38,146 nucleotides of DNA from assembly GCA_023422775.1 (NCBI GenBank), contig JAFAGM010000112.1, positions 1 to 38,146 on the forward strand. The letters run 5' to 3'. A program made the translations under genes and the position numbers. How positions within the stretch are numbered: position 1 is the stretch's first letter; each line of letters opens with the position of its first letter. Origin of the DNA: Pseudomonadota bacterium. Its GTDB lineage: Bacteria; Pseudomonadota; Alphaproteobacteria; Rhizobiales; Xanthobacteraceae. Below the pieces are notes generated by a model. The model worked only from the letters and a program-made list of their open reading frames with translations, was not told the DNA's origin and ran no database searches. Positions 8,067 through 16,152 of this stretch are shown here, in pieces.

Positions 8067-8516
8067 ATGACTTTCTTCCTCGACGGCGAGATCCGCGACG
8101 GCCGCCATCACATGCAGGTCCGCGTCTATTACGAGGATACGGACTTTTCCGGCATCGTCTATCACGCCAACTACCTGCGCTTCATGGAACGCGGGCGCAC
8201 CAACCATCTGCGGCTGATGGGCGCCGAGCAGCATGCGCTGTTCGAGCAGGCGCACGAAGAATCGTCCAGCTTCGCTTTCGTGGTCCGCTCGATGCGGCTC
8301 GATTTCATGCGCCCGGCGCGGATGGACGACGTGCTCGACGTGGTGACATGGCCGGTTGCGGTGAAGGGCGCCTCGATCACACTGGCACAGGAGGTGCGGC
8401 GCGGCGGAGAGGTGCTGGTCAAGGCCGAGGTGCGGGTCGCCTTCATCAGCGAGGGACGCGCAAAGCCGATCCCGAAATCGCTGCGGCTCCTGATGAAGGC
8501 CGATCTGGAATCGTGA
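8067..8516 (+). CDS. ybgC: YbgC-family acyl-CoA thioesterase (hotdog fold)
   Basis: 149-residue 4-hydroxybenzoyl-CoA-thioesterase-like enzyme. The active-site block VYYEDTDFSGIVYHANYLRF contains the catalytic Asp of the family; RGRTNHLRLMG follows. YbgC hydrolyses short acyl-CoAs or acyl-ACP and is linked to the Tol-Pal system and phospholipid synthesis. In many proteobacteria the order is ruvB-ybgC-tolQRAB; here the tol genes do not follow, and an NTF2-like gene takes their place. The ATG at 8067 is preferred, giving the usual family length; AAGGA lies about 12 bases upstream. Confidence 0.88.
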   Translation: MTFFLDGEIRDGRHHMQVRVYYEDTDFSGIVYHANYLRFMERGRTNHLRLMGAEQHALFEQAHEESSSFAFVVRSMRLDFMRPARMDDVLDVVTWPVAVKGASITLAQEVRRGGEVLVKAEVRVAFISEGRAKPIPKSLRLLMKADLES

Positions 8517-8521
8517 TCAGC

Positions 8522-8541
8522 CGATAGGCCGGCGCCTATCG
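8522..8541 (+). terminator. Hairpin after ybgC
   Basis: Perfect 8-bp stem CGATAGGC / GCCTATCG with a CGGC loop, five bases after the ybgC stop. No T-run follows, so it may stabilise the 3' end rather than terminate transcription. Confidence 0.4.
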
Positions 8542-8595
8542 ACTCCATCAGGCGAAGCGCTAGATTTGCGCGCTCATCAGCCGCCGAGGGGCACC

Positions 8596-9063
8596 ATGTC
8601 GCGTCCACCGCTTCCGCCGTTCACGAGAGAGACCGCCGCGCAAAAGGCGCGCATGGCGGAAGACGCCTGGAATTCACGCGATCCCGAACGCGTCGCGCTC
8701 GCCTATACCGAGGACAGCCGCTGGCGCAATCGCTCCGAAGTCTTTGAAGGCCGGCCCGCGATCGTCGCGTTCCTGACGCGCAAATGGGCGAAGGAGCACG
8801 ACTATCGCCTGATCAAGGATCTCTGGGCGTTCGACGGCAACCGCATCGCGGTGCGCTTTCAATACGAATGGCATGACGATGCCGGGCAATGGTTTCGCTC
8901 CTACGGCAACGAGCAGTGGGAATTCGACGAGCACGGCCTGATGTGCCGGCGCGAAGCCTCGATCAACGACATCGCGATCGCCGGGAAGGATCGCCGCTTT
9001 CACTGGCCGGCGCCGGGCCCGCGCCCCGCGGATGTGCCGGGGCTGGGGAAGAGTCCGTTTTGA
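8596..9063 (+). CDS. Nuclear transport factor 2-like protein (DUF1348)
   Basis: 155-residue SnoaL/NTF2-fold protein of the DUF1348 type. Diagnostic stretches are AWNSRDPERVALAYTEDSRWRNR, FEGRPAIVAFLTRKW, YRLIKDLWAFDGNRIAVRFQYEW and WFRSYGNEQWEFDEHGLM, read in order from about residue 22 to 120. The cone-shaped fold usually holds small hydrophobic ligands; no enzymatic role is established for this branch. The ATG at 8596 follows a GAGGGG site. It is alone between two hairpins and points towards the GST gene. Confidence 0.85.
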   Translation: MSRPPLPPFTRETAAQKARMAEDAWNSRDPERVALAYTEDSRWRNRSEVFEGRPAIVAFLTRKWAKEHDYRLIKDLWAFDGNRIAVRFQYEWHDDAGQWFRSYGNEQWEFDEHGLMCRREASINDIAIAGKDRRFHWPAPGPRPADVPGLGKSPF

Positions 9064-9069
9064 TACGCT

Positions 9070-9095
9070 GTCGTCCCGGCTTTCGCCGGGACGAC
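9070..9095. terminator. Convergent hairpin between the NTF2-like and GST genes
   Basis: Perfect 11-bp stem GTCGTCCCGGC / GCCGGGACGAC with a TTTC loop, centred in the 45-bp gap between two convergent genes. It can fold on either strand and probably marks both 3' ends. The sequence also resembles a dispersed rhizobial repeat unit. No strong T-run is present. Confidence 0.6.
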
Positions 9096-9108
9096 GAACT
9101 CAGAGATC

Positions 9109-9753
9109 TTACGCCGCCGCCTTGTGCCGCGCGAGTTCGGCCTTGTAGAGTTCGAACTCCTCGGCGATCGCCCTCGCAATGCTGGGACGGGTGCGCAGCC
9201 GCTCGTGATAGGCCTTCACGTTCGGCCATTTCGCCAGTTCGATCGGCGGCGTTGCCATCGTCCAGTTGATGATGGTGACGAGGTAGGCGTCCGCCACGCT
9301 GAAATGGTCGAGCAGGAATTGGCGGCCCTTCAGGTAGTTGTCGAGATAGTCGAGACGCGAAAGGCCCTTGCCGAGCACGTGCGACTTCATCTCCGCGGGC
9401 GCCGTCTTGTCGAGCACCGGCACGAACAGGCCCTTGTGCAACTCGGTGCCGATGAAGCACAGCCATTGATGCAGCCGGCTGCGTTCCATGCCTGATGCGG
9501 CCGAGATGCCGGCGTTCGGAAAACGGTCGGCGACGTATTGCAGGATGGCCGCGTTCTCGGTCAGCACCAGCCCGTCGTCGGTCCGCAGCGTCGGCACCAG
9601 CCCGAGCGGATTGACGCCACGAAAATCCGAGCCATCGTTCTGCACCATCTTGGTCTTGGGATCGACCTCGAGGTAGTTGGCCTCGGCGCCGGCCTCGTAC
9701 AGGGCGATCCGGGTCGCCAGCGAGCAGGCGAGCGGCGAGAAATAAAGATCCAT
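9109..9753 (-). CDS. Glutathione S-transferase (beta-class-like)
   Basis: 214-residue glutathione S-transferase. The N-terminal thioredoxin-fold domain starts MDLYFSPLACSLATRIALYE with Cys10 at the beta-class catalytic position. The glutathione-binding loop has NPLGLVPTLRTDDG and the TENAAILQYVAD motif. The C-terminal helical domain carries the conserved FSVADAYLVTIINW. Product length and these motifs fit the GstA/GstB group that detoxifies electrophiles. The ATG at 9753 has AAGGAG upstream. It is divergent from a TetR gene, which probably represses it. Confidence 0.93.
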   Translation of the reverse strand: MDLYFSPLACSLATRIALYEAGAEANYLEVDPKTKMVQNDGSDFRGVNPLGLVPTLRTDDGLVLTENAAILQYVADRFPNAGISAASGMERSRLHQWLCFIGTELHKGLFVPVLDKTAPAEMKSHVLGKGLSRLDYLDNYLKGRQFLLDHFSVADAYLVTIINWTMATPPIELAKWPNVKAYHERLRTRPSIARAIAEEFELYKAELARHKAAA

Positions 9754-9791
9754 GGGTTGTCTCCTTGGCGGTTGATCAATCGCGGCCGGCA

Positions 9792-9825
9792 AGACGGTCC
9801 GGCGGCATTGATTTTCATACCGTCT
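9792..9825. promoter_or_regulatory. Candidate operator between GST and TetR genes
   Basis: Exact inverted heptamers AGACGGT (9792-9798) and ACCGTCT (9819-9825) lie in the 109-bp divergent gap, next to an AT-rich stretch (ATAATATAAAT) that could hold the promoters. The 27-bp centre-to-centre distance would suit two repressor half-sites. Position suggests control by the adjacent TetR protein; the short repeat makes this tentative. Confidence 0.35.
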
Positions 9826-9862
9826 CGCATAATATAAATCCGGTCAAGGAATTTATTGCGAA

Positions 9863-10522
9863 ATGGTACAAAAAAGTAGAAAGCCGCCGGCGGCGAAGAT
9901 CGACGGCTCCGCGCCACCCAGGCGCCGGGGCCGTCCGCGCACCTACGAGCCCGAAGTCGCGCTCGGCAAGGCGCTCGACTTGTTTCGCAAGGAGGGATTC
10001 GCCGCGACCTCGCTCGACGATCTCTCGGCCGCCACCGGCATGAACCGGCCGAGCCTTTACGGCGCGTTCGGCGACAAGCGCGAACTCTACATCAAGAGCT
10101 ACCAGCGCTATCGCGAGGATGCGCGTGCTGCCATGGCCGGCATTTTCCGTGACGAACTTCCGATCCGCCAGCGCCTCGCACGGATCTATGCCGTGGCGCT
10201 CGACATCTATTTGTCCGGCGACGCCGGTCCGCGCGGCTGCTTCACGGTGATGACTGCGGCCTCCGAGGCGGTGTCCGATCCCGACATCTGCGCCATGGTG
10301 CTGGAAGGCCTTGCCGAACTCGACAAGGCGTTTGCAGCCTGTTTCCGGCGCGCCAAAGAGAAGGGCGAGTTGCCGGCGAGCGCCGATCCAGCCGTGCTGG
10401 CGCAACTCGCCTCCGCCACTATCCACACCATCGCCGTCCGCGCCCGCGCCCGGACCCCGCGCAAGGAACTCGAGGCGATCGTCAATGGCGCGCTCGATGT
10501 GATGCTGGGGCCGCCTAGCTAG
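9863..10522 (+). CDS. TetR/AcrR family transcriptional regulator
   Basis: 219-residue repressor-type protein. The basic N-terminal extension (PPRRRGRPRTY) leads into the TetR helix-turn-helix (about residues 35-75: ALDLFRKEGFAATSLDDLSAATGMNRPSLYGAFGDKRELY). The ligand-binding C-terminal domain includes GPRGCFTVMTAASEA, a motif common in regulators of electrophile or drug response. It is divergent from the GST gene, the usual arrangement for a local repressor and its target. Start at ATG 9863 with AAGGA upstream. It ends one base from the convergent hupE stop. Confidence 0.92.
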   Translation: MVQKSRKPPAAKIDGSAPPRRRGRPRTYEPEVALGKALDLFRKEGFAATSLDDLSAATGMNRPSLYGAFGDKRELYIKSYQRYREDARAAMAGIFRDELPIRQRLARIYAVALDIYLSGDAGPRGCFTVMTAASEAVSDPDICAMVLEGLAELDKAFAACFRRAKEKGELPASADPAVLAQLASATIHTIAVRARARTPRKELEAIVNGALDVMLGPPS

Positions 10523-10523
10523 A

Positions 10524-11108
10524 TCATCCCGCCATCAGCATCAGACCACCAACTGCGGTAGCGCCAGCGGCAATGCGCATGGCGAGGTGTCCCTTCCGAC
10601 CGGCCATCGTTCGGCCAGCGGCCAGACCGACACCAACTCCCGCGGCGTGAAGGAAGGCTGTCGCCAGAGCAAAGCCGGCACCGTAGGAAAGAAATGTGGC
10701 GCCACCGATTTCATCGCCGTGAGCGTGACCATGGAAGAAGGCGAAAAAGCCCACGATCATCGCGCCAGCAGCCGCCGATAGAGGCAGGGCTAGAGCGACA
10801 AGAAAACCCAGCACGATCACCGATGCCAGGATAACGGGCTCCACGAATGGTACCGGCAAGCCGACAAGTGCTGCCACAAAGCCGAGCAGCATAACGCCGA
10901 CGAAAGCCGCAGGAACTGCAAACAGGGCCCGTCCACCAAGCATGGACGCCCAAAGGCCAACGGCAACCATGGCAAGGATATGGTCCGCGCCTGAAAGCGG
11001 ATGCGAAAAGCCCGCTGCAAACGAGCCGTGTTCGGCGGGGTTTAGGTGGGCAAAGGCCGGACTTGCGATAAACGTCAACGCTGCCGCCGTTACAACCGCT
11101 TTCCTCAT
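10524..11108 (-). CDS. HupE/UreJ family nickel (metal) permease
   Basis: 194-residue membrane protein with a signal peptide (MRKAVVTAAALTFIASPAFA) and about six membrane helices. The HupE/UreJ hallmark HPLSGADHILAM lies near residue 36, and a second histidine motif, FFHGHAHGDE, lies in the middle. Family members import nickel (or cobalt) for hydrogenase or urease, so a nickel-supply role beside the urease genes is the natural inference. The GGGAG site precedes ATG 11108. It is the last gene of the minus-strand run. Its G+C (33 of 60 bases in a sample at 10681) is lower than that of the urease core. Confidence 0.9.
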   Translation of the reverse strand: MRKAVVTAAALTFIASPAFAHLNPAEHGSFAAGFSHPLSGADHILAMVAVGLWASMLGGRALFAVPAAFVGVMLLGFVAALVGLPVPFVEPVILASVIVLGFLVALALPLSAAAGAMIVGFFAFFHGHAHGDEIGGATFLSYGAGFALATAFLHAAGVGVGLAAGRTMAGRKGHLAMRIAAGATAVGGLMLMAG

Positions 11109-11130
11109 TTTCGTCTCCCTTATGAAACCG

Positions 11131-12612
11131 CTAAAATGATCCGAACACGGACCCCAGTATGAAAACCGCCACCAGCGATATTATGACGCTCACGATCACC
11201 GTCATGACCATATCGAAGTAGCTTTCCGCATGAGTTAGCTTACTGATTTGGAGCAAGAGCAGGACAGTTCCATTATGTGGTAACGCATCGAGCGTGCCGG
11301 CGCTGATGGTGGTCAAGCGATGCATCAGCTCCGGATTGATTCCGTACTCCCCAGCCATGCGCATGTACTCGCTTCCCAACGCTCCGAGAGCAATCGCCAT
11401 GCCGCCGGAGGCCGTGCCGGTCAGGGCAGCCAACGTGTTCATCGCGACGATGAGGGACACAAGTGGACCGCCTGGAATTTCCAGAACCGCGTCGCGAACG
11501 ACGGCAAATGCCGGCAAAGCCGCGACCACGGCGCCGAAACCCACAAGGCTTGCCACCGTCAGAATGGGCAGTACCGACGAATTCGCCCCCGCATCCAGGC
11601 TTTCCCGGAGATTGCCAAAACGCGCGATGTTAAGGGCGATGACGACAAGATTCGCAGCGGCGAGCGCGATTAAAACGGCCCAGACGCCGATTGACGAGCC
11701 GACGTTGATGCCCCAAGGCTCGCTTTCCAGAAAGGAAAAGTCGATCCGGGGCAGAATAACGAGCGCCATCAGGAAATTGACAACGATCACGGTAATCAGC
11801 GGCATGACGGCGAAGATGAACGGCGGATGGCCGTCGCTGCGCTTGCCGTGACTCAGCTCCGCTGGATCGAAATCGCCGGTTAACGTCGCCTGTTCACGCA
11901 CCTTTTCCGTGATCGCAGCCGCGCCGGCATCGTCCACATATGTTTCGCCAGCCGCCCGGGCCTTCGCTTCCGCACGCTGGAGCCACCACATTCCGAAAGC
12001 CAGCGTAATAATCGAAGCAATGATACCCAGGCCGGGAGCGGCGAAGGTTGTCGTTCCGAAGTATGGCATCGGGATCGCATTGTTCGTCGACGGAGTGCCA
12101 GGCATGGCCGACATCGTAAACGTGAAGGCACCCAATCCGATTGCCGCTGGCATCAGCCGCGCGGGGATGTTCGCAGCCTTGAACATTTCGCGTGTCATCG
12201 GGACCAGCACAAAGAACGCCACGAATACGCTGACGCCGCCATAGGTTACGACCGCTGAAGCGAGAACCACCGACAGCATCGTTCGCTGAACCCCGAGTCG
12301 TTCGGTCAAGAACCGCGCGATCGAAGTGATGGAACCGGTATCATCCATCAGCTTCCCAAAAATGCCGCCAAGCAGGAACAGCGGAAACCACTGCGCGACG
12401 AAGCGTGCAGTGCCACCCATGAAGGTGGACGTCCAGTTGGCTAACAGTGGCTCGCCCGATATCAATGCCGCAAGGAGCGCGGCAGCCGGCGAAAGAAGAA
12501 GGACGCTCCATCCGCGATAGGCCAGCCACATCAACAGTGCGAGCGCGACAAGGATTGCAATCAGTCCCACCAGCGAAGCTCCATTCTCGGTCACATAATC
12601 CGCACTGAGCAT
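11131..12612 (-). CDS. GntP-family permease
   Basis: 493-residue transporter with about 12 predicted membrane helices, related to GntP/citrate-type H+ symporters. Recognisable stretches include GIFGKLMDDTGSITSIARFL, VSVFVAFFVLVPMTREMFKAA, SAMPGTPSTNNAIPMPYF and ISAGTLDALPHNGTVLLLL. Known relatives move gluconate and other small organic acids; the substrate here is unknown, and no urea-related role is established for the family. It sits 22 bases upstream of hupE and 24 bases downstream of the urea channel, so it is probably co-transcribed. G+C is about 55% in a sample (12001-12060), against 73% in a sample of the neighbouring urea channel (13021-13080), suggesting separate origin. Confidence 0.88.
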   Translation of the reverse strand: MLSADYVTENGASLVGLIAILVALALLMWLAYRGWSVLLLSPAAALLAALISGEPLLANWTSTFMGGTARFVAQWFPLFLLGGIFGKLMDDTGSITSIARFLTERLGVQRTMLSVVLASAVVTYGGVSVFVAFFVLVPMTREMFKAANIPARLMPAAIGLGAFTFTMSAMPGTPSTNNAIPMPYFGTTTFAAPGLGIIASIITLAFGMWWLQRAEAKARAAGETYVDDAGAAAITEKVREQATLTGDFDPAELSHGKRSDGHPPFIFAVMPLITVIVVNFLMALVILPRIDFSFLESEPWGINVGSSIGVWAVLIALAAANLVVIALNIARFGNLRESLDAGANSSVLPILTVASLVGFGAVVAALPAFAVVRDAVLEIPGGPLVSLIVAMNTLAALTGTASGGMAIALGALGSEYMRMAGEYGINPELMHRLTTISAGTLDALPHNGTVLLLLQISKLTHAESYFDMVMTVIVSVIISLVAVFILGSVFGSF

Positions 12613-12636
12613 TCGGCGCGGTTGAAACGCATGTTC

Positions 12637-13728
12637 TCAGGTTGCTGACTTCTCACCGAGGGAAGGGCCGATGCTGCCGTCTTCAATTCCCGACAAATAA
12701 CGGTGCCGATTTTCCTCCGGCGTCGTTGCGGCCGATGGCAACACCGGAATGAGTACCTTGAAGCCGTACTGGCCAAGCAACATCAGCCAGGTGACGAGCA
12801 CGAAGGTCGAGGTCAGGACCGGCATGCCGATCGGCTTCAGGAAGATCGCGACTGAGGCCCAGAGCCAGGTGGTCACGACGATACCGAACAGCGTGTAGAC
12901 GAAACTCCGCCAGGTCAGGACCAGGAAGAAGCCGCCGAGCGCGATCGCGGTCAGCGCGGCGTTGTAACCGAAGAGCCCGTCGCGGATCGCGCCTTCCGGT
13001 CCGCCGAACACGGCCGCGACCAGCGCCGCACCGCCGGCGCCAATGAGAGCCATGCCGGCCGAGATGCGGGAGTTGACGGCGATGCCGACAATGATCAGGT
13101 AACCTGTGATCCAGTTGTCCTGAAAGAAGATCTGCCCGATGGCGTTGCCGATGCCCATGTACCAGGTGGGCAGTGCGTAGACTATCGCCGCGTCGTATTG
13201 GTCGGGCGAAACGGGCTTCGCCAGCGGTCCGGCTTCGATCGCCGTGAACTTCAACACGGCGAACAGAAATAGCCACCCGGTGAGGACGAAGGGCGCGGTC
13301 AAGGCCGCCACCTTGTGCGGCCCGAGCAGCGTGGCAAGGGCCTGGAACACGACCGTCGTCATGGCGGCCGCGAATACGATGTAGATTGTCATGTGCAGCG
13401 ACGGTACCGCTCCGGTGCGGAAATCGGCGCTGGTGAAGGCGACGAGAGCGAGAGCGACAAGCACGCCGTTGAAGCCGAACAGGCCGTCGCGGATCAGGCC
13501 CCTGTCGGCCTTGAGCAGCATCGCCATCGCCGTCGCCACGACGACGCCGAGGACGCAGATCGTGCCGTAGATCCACGAGTTGAAGAACAGCGCCAGCAGG
13601 ATGATCAATCCCGAGAGCGGGTTGTTCTGGAACACGACCTGGCCGATGCCGCGCAGGTTCCTGTCGACGAAGCCGAGCATCGGATGATCACGGAATCGGT
13701 CCTGGAGCGGCAAATCTATGTGGGTCAC
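12637..13728 (-). CDS. UT-family urea transporter (urea channel)
   Basis: 363-residue urea channel of the UT family (the UT-B/dvUT type). It shows the internal duplication of the family: half 1 has QVVFQNNPLSGLIILLALF and RDGLFGFNGVLVALAL; half 2 has QIFFQDNWITGYLIIVGIA and RDGLFGYNAALTAIAL. The two halves form a pore for passive urea entry into the cell. In the second half the usual NPxTG reads DNWITG. Start is GTG at 13728, preceded by GGGAGAG. It lies 73 bases downstream of ureC, so urea uptake and hydrolysis are probably one transcript. Confidence 0.93.
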   Translation of the reverse strand: MTHIDLPLQDRFRDHPMLGFVDRNLRGIGQVVFQNNPLSGLIILLALFFNSWIYGTICVLGVVVATAMAMLLKADRGLIRDGLFGFNGVLVALALVAFTSADFRTGAVPSLHMTIYIVFAAAMTTVVFQALATLLGPHKVAALTAPFVLTGWLFLFAVLKFTAIEAGPLAKPVSPDQYDAAIVYALPTWYMGIGNAIGQIFFQDNWITGYLIIVGIAVNSRISAGMALIGAGGAALVAAVFGGPEGAIRDGLFGYNAALTAIALGGFFLVLTWRSFVYTLFGIVVTTWLWASVAIFLKPIGMPVLTSTFVLVTWLMLLGQYGFKVLIPVLPSAATTPEENRHRYLSGIEDGSIGPSLGEKSAT

Positions 13729-13801
13729 GTCTCTCTCCCGGAAAGAAACACCCCGCGGCCGCCTCCGGTCTAGTGGGTTGTTGGCTGCCGCTGAGGGCCC
13801 G

Positions 13802-15505
13802 TCAGAACAGGAAGTAGCGCTGCGTCATCGGCAGGCTGTCGGCCGGTTCGCAGGTGATAAGTTCGCCGTCGATCCGCACCTGGTAGTTCTGCGGGTCGAC
13901 CTCGATCTTCGGCGTCAGCGTGTTGTGGATCATGTCCTTCTTGCGGACGCCGCGCGTACCCCTGACCGCGACCAGCTGCTTCTGGAGCTGGAGCTTGTCG
14001 CCGACTTTGTCGTCGAGCGCCGCCTGCGACACGAAGGTAACGCCGGTCTTGCCGCGCGCACGGCCGAGCACGCCGTACATCGGCCGGTAGTGCACCGGCT
14101 GCGGCGTCGAGATCGAGGCGTTCGGATCGCCCATCGGCGCCGTGGCGATCATGCCGCCCATCAGCACCAGCGACGGCTTCACGGCGAAGAAAGCCGACTT
14201 CCAGAGCACCAGATCGGCGCGCTTGCCGACCTCGATCGAGCCAATCTCATGGGCGAAGCCATGAGTGATGGCCGGGTTGATCGTGTATTTGGCGACGTAG
14301 CGCTTGCAGCGGAAATTGTCGTTGCGCCCGCTATCCTCGGGCAGCGCGCCCCGTTGCACCTTCATCTTGTGGGCCGTCTGCCAACAGCGCAGCGTCGTCT
14401 CGCCGATACGGCCCATGGCCTGCGAATCCGACGACATCATCGAGAAGGCGCCGAGATCGTGCAGGATGTCTTCGGCCGCGATCGTCTCCTTGCGGATGCG
14501 GGATTCCGCGAACGCCACGTCCTCGGGGATCTGCGGGCTTAGATGATGGCACACCATCAGCATGTCGAGATGCTCGTCGATGGTGTTGATCGTGTAGGGC
14601 CGCGTCGGATTGGTCGAAGAGGGTAGGATGTTCTCCTGGCCGGCCGCCGTGATGATGTCCGGGGCGTGGCCACCGCCCGCGCCTTCTGTGTGGAAGGAGT
14701 GGATGGCGCGTCCCTTGATTGCGGCGAATGTGTCGGCGACGAAACCACTCTCGTTCAGTGTGTCGGAGTGCAGCGCGACCTGGATGTCCATCTCGTCGGC
14801 GACGGCGAGGCAGTTGTCGATCGCGGCCGGGGTGGTGCCCCAGTCCTCGTGCAGCTTCAGGCCGATCGCGCCGGCGCGGATTTGCTCGCGCAGCGGTTCC
14901 GGCAGGCTGACATTACCCTTGCCAAGCAGACCGACATTGATCGGCAGATCTTCGATCGCCTCGAGCATCCGGTGGATGTACCAGGGGCCCGGCGTGACCG
15001 TGGTGGCGAGCGTGCCGACCGAGGGGCCGGTGCCGCCGCCGACCAGCGTCGTGGTGCCGCTCGCCAACGCTTCCTCGGCCTGCTGCGGCGCGATGAAGTG
15101 GATATGCGTGTCGATGCCGCCTGCGGTGAGGATCTTGCTTTCGCCGGCGATGACGTCGGTACCCGGACCGATGACGATGTCGACGCCTGGCTGGATGTCG
15201 GGGTTACCCGACTTGCCGATGCCGGAGATGCGGCCGTCCTTGACGCCGACATCGGCCTTGATGATACCCCAGTGGTCGAGGATGATCACATTGGTGATAA
15301 CGAGATCGGCGACCTCGGCGGCGTTGCGCTGGCCCTGGCCCATGCCGTCGCGGATGACCTTGCCGCCGCCGAAGGTGACTTCGTCACCATAAACGGTGCG
15401 GTCTTCCTCGATCTCGATGATCAGGTCGGTGTCGGCAAGCCGGACCCGGTCGCCCTTCGTCGGTCCGTAGAGCGAGGCGTAGGTTTCGCGTGTGATGGTC
15501 GCCAT
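13802..15505 (-). CDS. ureC: Urease subunit alpha
   Basis: 567-residue catalytic subunit, full length. Nickel ligands and catalytic residues are all visible: GGIDTHIHF (His pair), GLKLHEDWGTTPA (the Lys that is carbamylated), ALHSDTLNESGF, FHTEGAGGGHAPDI, MVCHHLSP (flap Cys-His) and MMSSDSQAMGR (nickel-binding Asp). The enzyme hydrolyses urea to ammonia and carbamate. The start MATITRETYASLYGPTKGDR at 15505 matches the family; in-frame codons further upstream overlap ureB and are not used. One base separates it from ureB. Confidence 0.98.
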   Translation of the reverse strand: MATITRETYASLYGPTKGDRVRLADTDLIIEIEEDRTVYGDEVTFGGGKVIRDGMGQGQRNAAEVADLVITNVIILDHWGIIKADVGVKDGRISGIGKSGNPDIQPGVDIVIGPGTDVIAGESKILTAGGIDTHIHFIAPQQAEEALASGTTTLVGGGTGPSVGTLATTVTPGPWYIHRMLEAIEDLPINVGLLGKGNVSLPEPLREQIRAGAIGLKLHEDWGTTPAAIDNCLAVADEMDIQVALHSDTLNESGFVADTFAAIKGRAIHSFHTEGAGGGHAPDIITAAGQENILPSSTNPTRPYTINTIDEHLDMLMVCHHLSPQIPEDVAFAESRIRKETIAAEDILHDLGAFSMMSSDSQAMGRIGETTLRCWQTAHKMKVQRGALPEDSGRNDNFRCKRYVAKYTINPAITHGFAHEIGSIEVGKRADLVLWKSAFFAVKPSLVLMGGMIATAPMGDPNASISTPQPVHYRPMYGVLGRARGKTGVTFVSQAALDDKVGDKLQLQKQLVAVRGTRGVRKKDMIHNTLTPKIEVDPQNYQVRIDGELITCEPADSLPMTQRYFLF

Positions 15506-15506
15506 C

Positions 15507-15818
15507 TCAAGCCTCCAGCTTTCCCATGACCTTGGCGTTGAAACCATAGACGACACGGTCGCCCGCCAACGCCACCAGCTCGACGGTGCGTTCCTGTCCC
15601 GGCTCGAAGCGGACGGCCGTGCCGGCCGGAATGTTGAGCCGGAAGCCCTTGGCCTTCGCACGGTCGAACAAGAGGGCCGTGTTGGTCTCGTAGAAATGGT
15701 AATGCGAGCCGACCTGGATCGGTCGATCGCCGGAATTGGCAACGTCGATCGACCGCTTTTCACGGCCGGCATTGAGTTCGATATTGCCGTCCTCGAGGAT
15801 GAATTCGCCCGGGATCAT
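15507..15818 (-). CDS. ureB: Urease subunit beta
   Basis: 103-residue structural subunit of urease. It begins MIPGEFILEDGNIELNAG and contains VGSHYHFYETNTALLFDR and GFRLNIPAGTAVRFEPGQ, the signature of UreB. It packs with UreA and UreC in the (ABC)3 holoenzyme. A separate ureB gene, not fused to ureA, is the usual state in proteobacteria outside Helicobacter. It lies nine bases after ureA and one base before ureC. Confidence 0.98.
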   Translation of the reverse strand: MIPGEFILEDGNIELNAGREKRSIDVANSGDRPIQVGSHYHFYETNTALLFDRAKAKGFRLNIPAGTAVRFEPGQERTVELVALAGDRVVYGFNAKVMGKLEA

Positions 15819-15827
15819 GACACGCCC

Positions 15828-16130
15828 CTATGGAATTGGGTTGTGGACGGTGACCAGCTTGGTCCCGTCGGGGAAGGTCGCTTCGACTTGAATGTCGTGG
15901 ATCATCTCCGGCACGCCATCCATGACCTGATTGCGGTTCAGGAGCGTGGCGCCGTAGGACATCAGTTCGGCCACGGTTCTGCCGTCGCGAGCGCCCTCCA
16001 CGATGGCAGCGGAGATGTAGGCAATCGCTTCCGGATAGTTCAGCCTGACGCCGCGGGCCAGGCGACGCTCCGCCACCAGAGCTGCGGTGAAGAGCAAAAG
16101 CTTGTCTTTCTCGCGCGGTAAAAGCTCCAT
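15828..16130 (-). CDS. ureA: Urease subunit gamma
   Basis: 100-residue structural subunit. The start MELLPREKDKLLLFTAALVA and later blocks RGVRLNYPEAIAYISAAI, LMSYGATLLNRNQVMDGV and EATFPDGTKLVTVHNPI are classic UreA. The ATG at 16130, with GAGAGGGGG upstream, gives the standard 100-residue length. The gene is 22 bases downstream of ureD and nine bases before ureB, in the order D-A-B-C. Confidence 0.98.
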   Translation of the reverse strand: MELLPREKDKLLLFTAALVAERRLARGVRLNYPEAIAYISAAIVEGARDGRTVAELMSYGATLLNRNQVMDGVPEMIHDIQVEATFPDGTKLVTVHNPIP

Positions 16131-16152
16131 CGCGGCCCCCTCTCGACTGTTG

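Noticed and set aside
14666..15529. Long open frame on the plus strand opposite ureC
   Set aside because: Urease alpha is unmistakable on the other strand; the antisense frame has no recognisable domain.
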